Assembly (NCBI GenBank): GCA_037576215.1
Contig: JBANDB010000001.1
Coordinates: 6,448,001 to 6,512,000 of the forward strand
Length of the DNA stretch: 64,000 nt
Reading direction: 5' to 3'
From: Armillaria gallica
Lineage: Eukaryota; Basidiomycota; Agaricomycetes; Agaricales; Physalacriaceae
Positions 58,316 to 64,000 of this stretch are shown here, piece by piece; position 1 is the first letter of the stretch; every line of letters begins with the position of its first letter. The notes beneath the pieces are model-generated. The model saw only the letters and a program-made list of their open reading frames with translations, searched no databases and was not told where the DNA came from. A program made the translations under genes and the position numbers.

Positions 58316-58589
58316 ATAAAATAGGCCTCAAGCAGAATCAAGTAGATCACATAATAATCTGAAGTAATAAAATAAGCTATTAAATAGGAGTTTTGCCAGG
58401 TTTTGTCTCTTAAGATTGCCAAAATCACTAAATAATAATAAAAAAGACTCTGTTAAAGTTTACAGAATTGTTTTTTTGAAGTTAACAACAGAGCCCTTTT
58501 TGGTGAAAAGACCTTAAATAAGGGAGTAAACTCTTTTTTACTTTTTTATGTAATCTTCTTAGTTTCACTTGAGGCTTATCTTATCTGTG
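58316..58589 (-). mobile_element. MITE, inverted CpG-poor copy of 23625-23873
   Basis: Left ATAGGCCTCAAGCAGAATC and right TTTCACTTGAGGCTTATCTT pair as TIRs. AGGGAGTAAACTC and AACAGAGCCCTTTTTGG match the 23.6-kb copy (GGGAGTTTACTCC, AAAAAGGGCTCTGTT) in opposite orientation. All CGs of the other copy are lost here. Confidence 0.75.
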
Positions 58590-58647
58590 ATTGATAAAAA
58601 ATAAATAACATTGATATCATACTGCCAAATATAGTAGCAGAAAATAG

Positions 58648-58833
58648 CACTGCATGGAGAATTTAATATTTCAGCTTAATATATTAAATTCTATAATTAC
58701 TTAATTATTTAATATATTGCCACAGAATATTGTAATAATATCTAAAATAATAGTTTATATGTTAGTAAAAATAAATAATAAATAGTTGTAAATCTAATGT
58801 TTTAAGCTAAAATATTTAATTCTCTATACAGTG
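58648..58833 (+). mobile_element. CACTA-type MITE, TSD TAG
   Basis: CACTGCATGGAGAATTTAAT at left and inverted CACTGTATAGAGAATTAAAT at right; TAG at 58645-58647 and 58834-58836. Same family as 30884-31146. The interior is almost pure A/T. Confidence 0.85.
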
Positions 58834-58839
58834 TAGTAT

Positions 58840-58925
58840 AAACCTCTGTGTCTTCATAAGAATAGTGCAAATTGGAAGCTTGTAAAACAAGCTCCTATCA
58901 TATTGTGAGGTGCGATAGGCTAGGT
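58840..58925 (+). repeat. Direct repeat with palindromic core, copy 1 (possible recombinase site)
   Basis: Contains AGCTTGTAAAACAAGCT at 58877-58893 (7-bp arms, AAA spacer) and GAGGTGCGATAGGCT. About 85 bp match 61056-61142, including the GTGCGATAGG with a retained CG. It lies downstream, in the sense of the minus-strand genes, of the DIRS-like tyrosine recombinase. Confidence 0.65.
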
Positions 58926-59299
58926 ACAATACAAGTATAATACACAATAAGATGAAAGAAAAACAATAGTGAGAGGAGAGTGTGGAATAAAAAAATAAAG
59001 TGTTTCTGACTGAGGATTAAGAGACTGAGCTACTAAGGTAAGAGATCAGGCACACAAAAGATGATTAACAGCTTTTAAAATAGATAAATAAATGAAGCTT
59101 GTGCAGCCTGGTATGAGTGAACACTGGGTAAGTGTGTAAATGGGTGAGCAAGCAAAGCAAAGCTCACCTTGAATCACAACATGAAAGATGAAGGAAGATA
59201 AAACATTTTTCTTAATGTCTCTCTGAATTTCAGCCTCTACCAAAAATCCAGCACTAAAAATAAGACAAAACAACTGCCTCACTCTGAGGAATGAAGCGG
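58926..59299. other. No recognised gene
   Basis: Contains a minus-strand ORF 59046-59282 (78 codons) that ends next to the LTR-like element; no family recognised. Together with 60949-61055 it forms the interval between the two palindrome-containing direct repeats. Confidence 0.3.
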
Positions 59300-60948
59300 T
59301 GATGAGCCTCCAGGCTCTGTATGCTCAGAATTCGCGGATTTATTCATTCATCACCCAATACCTTCGAAACGATGCCATTATAATCCTCACACACTCCATA
59401 ATACTGCCAACACTCGATAATACCATGGATTTTCACAGTATAAGCCACAAACATTCAGATACAATCCTAAAACCATAACATCCAACCCTCACACACTCTG
59501 TTATCCTTCCCAGCTCGCCTCACATCACAATTACTGTATTGCATCACGGCAAGGCACCTTTGATCGACAATCATCCTAAAACGGGGTTGCTACATCACTC
59601 AGAAGCACTAGTTGATGTGCCCATCAATCATTTAATGAAATGACGTGATTGACGCGAGTACCCTCCCCGCTACGATAATTACAGCTATGGCAACTATAGA
59701 CCACATTTACTAAGGCTGTTACAGTGCCAAGACTTCGAATTATTGTTGCCCCACACATACACCTCAGCACGGCAACTGCAGCTCAATAATCTGCAGCTAA
59801 ACAGCACCTTATGATCCGCTCATCGCTCAATAAAACCACATGGTTCGCATCCATACCCAGCAACGTCGAAGACTTGCTGTCACTTTAGAACCACAGATAC
59901 CATATGTTTACTATGGCTATTAGAAAAGCCAAGGACTTACAGCCTTACTAAGGCTTTGATGAATATTCTATTTATAAAATCGTACTTGTAGTATAAAAAC
60001 TAGGTAGAAACCGCATTTTTAGAGCTAGTTCTTACTCAGTTGATGAGGCTACGGCATTACCAGTCAGCTACAGTTACTCCAAGTTATTCCTCACCGCTTG
60101 CTTTACTCTTTAAACATTATTGGTTGCACCAATACACAAAATCTTGCGTCAATAACTTGCTTTTGTCTTTTAATGCCACAACATTGCTTCACTTTCACCA
60201 CATAGGATTGTTTCATTGCTTTCACCTTCTACATCGCCATCGTTTTCATCACCCAGTTCAGTATTGCCTCTGTGTAGGCCCAGTTCAGCTCCATAGGATC
60301 ACTCTCGTCTTTATCATTGTTCGGAGTTGCCGTGCATCTATTGCTGCAGCACCTCACTCAGCACCTCAGTTGCTACAATTTCTACCAGTTTCTTACAGTC
60401 TCCGTATGTTTATTGCTATTGTTTCGACTCACAATATTAGGTACACCCCAAGCCATGTTTACTAGGCTATTTTGACGTCTTCTAGTCCATTGCCACAATT
60501 ACTAGAGCATCGCAACATTTTCTAGTCCCTCTCCACATTTTCCAGTCCCTCCCCATGTCTTCTCGACCATTGCTACAATTAACAGCTCATCACTACAATT
60601 TCTAGCGTGTTGCTACGATTTCTAGACCCATTTTCATGGTCTCTAGATCATTTTCGCAGTTTCTATCACAGTTTCTTGGTATTCAAGTCATACCAGATTC
60701 CGTCCTATCTCGTTTATCGAGATCCTTCCCGGCTTACAGCCAATGTCTATTAGTACTCCTTGACCAAGAGTACTACTTTGCTGACTGAAAAGTCGCAGTG
60801 TATCTTGTGTTATTGAGAAATTGACCACACGGAGGTGCACCGAACCACTCGCAAACACATTGCCTTGATTGCTGTGTTGCTATGTTAACTGCCTAAGCTC
60901 TCACCGAGTTTTGGGTGTTGCTGTTGCCATGGAAGTCTAGGCTCATCA
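59300..60948 (+). mobile_element. Solo-LTR-like element, CpG-retaining copy, TSD GCGG
   Basis: TGATGAGCCT ... AGGCTCATCA, flanked by GCGG at 59296-59299 and 60949-60952. TATAAAA at 59992-59998. It keeps many CG dinucleotides in an otherwise CpG-poor neighbourhood, so it is likely the youngest of the three copies. The ORF at 60040-60465 has a counterpart in the 27-kb copy but no domain. Confidence 0.8.
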
Positions 60949-61055
60949 GCGGTGCTTCTAGGCAGAGCCTGGCAAAGTGTGGCAGTGCCAATCAGTCTTG
61001 ATAGTACTGCAGAGGCTTACAAAAATGCTCCTTATCCTTGGAACCTGTGTTTATA

Positions 61056-61142
61056 GTGACCTCTGCTTTTTCACAAGAATAGCACAAATCAGGAGCTTGT
61101 AAAACAAGCTTCTATTATATTGTGGGGTGCGATAGGCTGAAT
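61056..61142 (+). repeat. Direct repeat with palindromic core, copy 2
   Basis: AGCTTGTAAAACAAGCT at 61094-61110, then GGGGTGCGATAGGCTGA. Same orientation as copy 1. Sits immediately beyond the tyrosine recombinase stop codon region (61221). Confidence 0.65.
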
Positions 61143-61220
61143 ATAGAGAGAAGATGGCTGAAAATGATGTATATGAGGGGTGCAGGTGATGCAGGAATGA
61201 TGAGCAAGTCACAAGAGATA

Positions 61221-62443
61221 TTAGATGGGGAGAGAAGTATGATAAAGTGATGTCATCTGCAATTCAACACAAAGTGCAGGGTGCTTGTGCACATATAGAA
61301 TCCAGGCTTTTGATGACCAGCAGTCTAGTGCCTGAATGACAAACTCTGATAATCCAAAAGATACATAAAATGTGGTGCCTTCTGCTCGCAAAGAGTGTTC
61401 ACCAAATTCTCTTCCTATTATTTTGAAGAATCTCTTATCAAACCAGGTATAAGTTGAGACTGAGTCATCTTCACAAAGGAATAGTGGTGACCATGGGCCA
61501 TGGCAAGCATCATGTACAATGATATAATCATAAAGGAGATGAACAGGATCAGCAACATCTTGCTGCATGAATAGAATATTGGAACTATAATAGAATGGAT
61601 CAGCTTTGTGGTACAGTAAATGATATTGTACTTTGCCATCAGAGAAAACAATAGATAATCAGTTGATTAGCTTGCAATAATCTTGAAGCTGTTTGTCATT
61701 ACTCCAGATAAACTCTCCAGAATGATAACAGGCATAGAAGCAACAAAATAGGATGATGGCAAAGAGAAGATCATCATACAATCCTGACATCTTCACCAAC
61801 AGTTCGAAGGTCACCAGGTGGGAGTGGCAAAAGGGGAATTTTCTCCAAATGGGATCAGCACAAAATTTCTTGAAGCTGTGAATAATAGATTGCACTATAG
61901 GAGACTGTTGGTTAATATCAAAGTCAGAATAGAGATCATGGAGGAAGTGTCAGACACCAGTGAAATATTTAGGGCCAGATGCAATGAATTGTGAAGTATA
62001 TGTGATGTATCAGCTAAGAGTTGTGGATGTGGGATCAAGAGGAAGATGGTGTCAGACACAAAAGTGAACATACTCTCTTGCACCAGAAGAATAACTTTTA
62101 ACTGATGCTAGAGAAAGAGGGCATGCTCATCAATATGAGACAATGAGTCAACTGGGTGAGTGGTGCAAGAAGCACACTCACCTAGAGTAGCTAAAAGGAC
62201 TCCCTCTATTGTGTCAGCAGAAGATCCCTTAAGAGAGAATATGCAGATGCGATCAGCTGGGAATTTTTGATAGTATTCATTAAGAAGAAGATATAAGAGA
62301 AGATTAGCACAAATGTTGATTTTGCCTTTAATTGAGCACCGGCAACCCCTGCCAAAATTCGCACTCTGAGCAATCTCGATCAGGGCCCAAAATATGTGAG
62401 TTTCATAGATGCACCTTCTGCAGGTTAAAGGAAGAAGATTCAT
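61221..62443 (-). pseudogene. Tyrosine recombinase (and RNase H tail) of a DIRS-like retroelement
   Basis: Reading the minus strand, RNase H-like tail INICANLLLYLLLNEYYQKF (about 62325-62265) is followed by a decayed N-terminal recombinase region (FLHDLYSDFDINQQSPIV near 61950). Then come IWRKFPFCHSHLVTFELL and LLFAIILFCCFYACYHSGEF (61895-61700) and the catalytic block HDACHGPWSPLFLCEDD, EFGEHSLRAEGTTFYVSFG (HxxR motif H-S-L-R) and WSSKAWILYVHKHP with the candidate nucleophile Tyr (61568-61221). The enzyme integrates circular DNA without target duplication in DIRS/Ngaro elements. Stops and frame changes are present; the last 115 codons are open. The order RT, RNase H, recombinase is the DIRS-type order. 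Confidence 0.75.
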
Positions 62444-62940
62444 GAGTACTTTTGCAGGAACATTTTACTCAGGATATAATTTTACATGTTTTCTTTAAGG
62501 CAATTTATTTTTTAGACCTCAGTTTACCATAGTTTCATTACATTTATAACATTTAAAATGCTTTTTGAAAAAAAGTGCTCTGAAGAAAACATGTAGTTTA
62601 TTTTTCAATAATATTCTGTAATTTTTTTTGAAATGATACAAGGTCTGTGGAAGCCTGTACCAGATGTATTTGAATGAGCAGTCTGAAGGCTTCGCAAATA
62701 TAACTAAACAAATATGTCACACAGCTTTTTGCACTTTTGCACATCTTTTAAGCACACAGAACCTTCATGGGGCACTATTCTAACTTTCAAAGATACTCTG
62801 GTACCACCAAATGTCAGTCCACACAGCAAAAAGGCTAATTAACAAGGGTCCATGCTGCTCATCACACTTTAATAAGAGTTGAAGCAATCAACATTGATTT
62901 GCCATCAAAATAGCCAAAAATAGGCTTAGTCAGCTCACAT
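62444..62940. other. AT-rich interruption inside the DIRS-like element
   Basis: RNase H-like coding stops near 62945 (IILKPGIDI then a stop) and resumes near 62345 (GRGCRCSIKGKINICAN) on the minus strand. The roughly 500-600 bp between has no coding features. It ends with a CCTGCAG that could act as an acceptor, but I see no TIR or duplication; insertion or deletion scar cannot be told apart. Confidence 0.4.
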
Positions 62941-62944
62941 TCCA

Positions 62945-64000
62945 GAATTGAGTATTGCCGGTATCTACTTCAATATGGAAAACTCAAATGTCTATGCCTG
63001 GTTTGAGAATAATAGAGGCAACACCTTGAAGGGGTGCATTATGCAAGGCTTGCACTATCCCAGTGAGTTAGAAGGTGTGACAGAGTCAAGGCTATCTGTA
63101 AACAGGAGCAAATGTTGAGGTGGATGGGGAAGAGAGGCAACAAAGTGAATCACAGACAGAATAGTGATCAGTTTGAGAAGAAAATGTTGATAGTGGTGCC
63201 TGGAAGAGGTGGATGAAGTTGGTATATATATCTATTGCCAGTGAAGACAAAGAAAAGTCTGAGCTATAAGACAGCATCAGTCCAGACAATTATATCAGCT
63301 TGGCTGTCAAGCTAGTGTGTGGAGTCCATAAAATGCACACCAATAGCGTCTAGCAACATTATCGACAACCAGGCAAGGTCATCACATACTGTTGTATTAA
63401 TAAAGATTTTTGTAAATCTGAATGACTTGCTGGCCATTTTTCTATACAGCTTAGACAAAGCAGGGCAACCCTAAGAGAAGATGTTTAAGACACAATTAAG
63501 ATATCCTGTCATGCACTGTCATTTTAACAAGATGGGTGCTCAGCTAAGTATTGCCAGAAACAAAGAGATGTCTGAAACAATGTGATCAATAGATGCCTGA
63601 TCCAAAGAGATGCTCCTTTTGTTTACATTAACCCAAAATCCAATGATTTTTAATGTTTGGTCATAAAGCTGTTTAGGGTCATCATAGGGACATGAAATAA
63701 AGTCCCAGAAAATGAGCAGTTGCACTTGTCATACTAGATAAAGAAGCCCTTGATAGGAGACAAGATTCTTGGCAAAATCCCATCCAAAGAAGTCATCCAT
63801 ATAGACATAAAGATCTGGGATATTTAACCTGTGAATCCCAATCCAGCAAAGGAGGCCTCAAAGGGAGCATCAAATGCAGAGAGACACATGGTCACCAAAG
63901 ACTAGATGCCATACAATATAGTAGCACCTATTGACAAGGACAACTTGGCGAATTTGCCAGAGAGAATGTGTGGGCAGATTTAAAAAAGCCTTTGCAACAT
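62945..64000 (-). pseudogene. Reverse transcriptase/RNase H of the same DIRS-like element (truncated by window end)
   Basis: Minus strand from the window edge: FAKLSLSIGATILYGI, then DLYVYMDDFFGWDFAKNL (63810-63757) containing the YMDD catalytic box of reverse transcriptase, then LLIFWDFISCPYDDPKQLYD and LKIIGFWVNVNKRSISLD (63720-63600). TGYLNCVLNIFS and LYRKMASKSFRFTKIFIN (63510-63400) belong to the connection domain. LLLFTDSLDSVTPS with the RNase H-like F(T/S)DS motif is at about 63110-63070. The pattern (I/C)P-(D/E)-KQ followed by IIGF-V is what I recall from agaricomycete DIRS-like or related polymerases. Several stops in frame. Confidence 0.7.

Noticed and set aside
27569..60948. One giant 33-kb LTR retrotransposon bounded by the 27-kb and 59-kb direct LTR-like copies.
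   Set aside because: The flanking 4-bp duplications differ (TCAA, GCGG) and each copy has its own matching duplication on both sides. The interior holds unrelated genes and a third inverted copy.
1..64000. CRISPR arrays, operons, ribosome binding sites, bacterial terminators or rRNA.
   Set aside because: Spliceosomal introns, eukaryotic transposon classes and TATA/polyadenylation-like signals show nuclear fungal DNA. No regularly spaced repeats of CRISPR type and no rRNA-like stretch were seen.

Overview
The window is eukaryotic and most likely from an agaricomycete basidiomycete. Introns are very short (about 43-60 bp, GTATGT/GTAAGT ... YAG). Several protein families look typical of mushroom-forming fungi, and most of the DNA is transposon-derived. 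I assign families by recall of motifs, not by search. Nearly every gene-like region is broken. The one clean exception is a six-exon minus-strand gene for a seven-helix membrane protein at 55621-57024.

Region 1 (about 1-19.3 kb) has normal CpG content. It holds remnants of lineage-specific genes: the 3' part of a multi-exon coiled-coil gene (1-3649), the 5' part of a related gene (7321-8035, minus), a Ser/Pro-rich multi-exon gene (8727-10158, minus), a small tail-anchored protein gene with a single in-frame stop (11297-11822), another decayed gene (12843-14209) and a hendecad coiled coil (15453-15788, minus). Between them lie dispersed repeats (three copies of one family, two of a MITE), a 1.1 kb block with 17 ACTAGT sites, and a 1.1 kb hAT-like element with a perfect 8-bp target-site duplication (TSD) and internal 163-bp tandem repeats.

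Region 2 (about 19.7-64 kb) is AT-rich and strongly CpG-depleted; for example, 22021-22620 contains one CG. It is a transposon graveyard that also trapped ordinary genes. A DOT1-like histone methyltransferase pseudogene (29.27-31.41 kb) is interrupted by a hAT element and a CACTA-type MITE, with a solo-LTR-like element just upstream. An F-box/LRR pseudogene (31.6-33.0 kb, minus) is interrupted by a TA-flanked mariner-like MITE. Three 1.57-1.65 kb LTR-like elements (27.6, 39.4 inverted, 59.3 kb) record different amounts of CpG loss. A 2-kb tandem duplication (42.2-46.3 kb) carries different MITE insertions in each unit. A Helitron coding region (46.7-51.3 kb) is followed by a rearranged, partly inverted second copy (51.6-54.4 kb). 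The right edge carries a DIRS-like element, minus strand: reverse transcriptase with a YMDD box, RNase H, then a tyrosine recombinase. Palindrome-containing direct repeats just beyond it could be its recombination sites.

The evidence is strongest where the sequence itself gives a test: matching TSDs, terminal inverted repeats (TIRs), splice phases that close, and pairwise copies. Stretches of 20-27 kb, 36.4-39.4 kb, 41.0-42.2 kb and 57.1-58.3 kb contain only short ORFs that I could not connect to any family.
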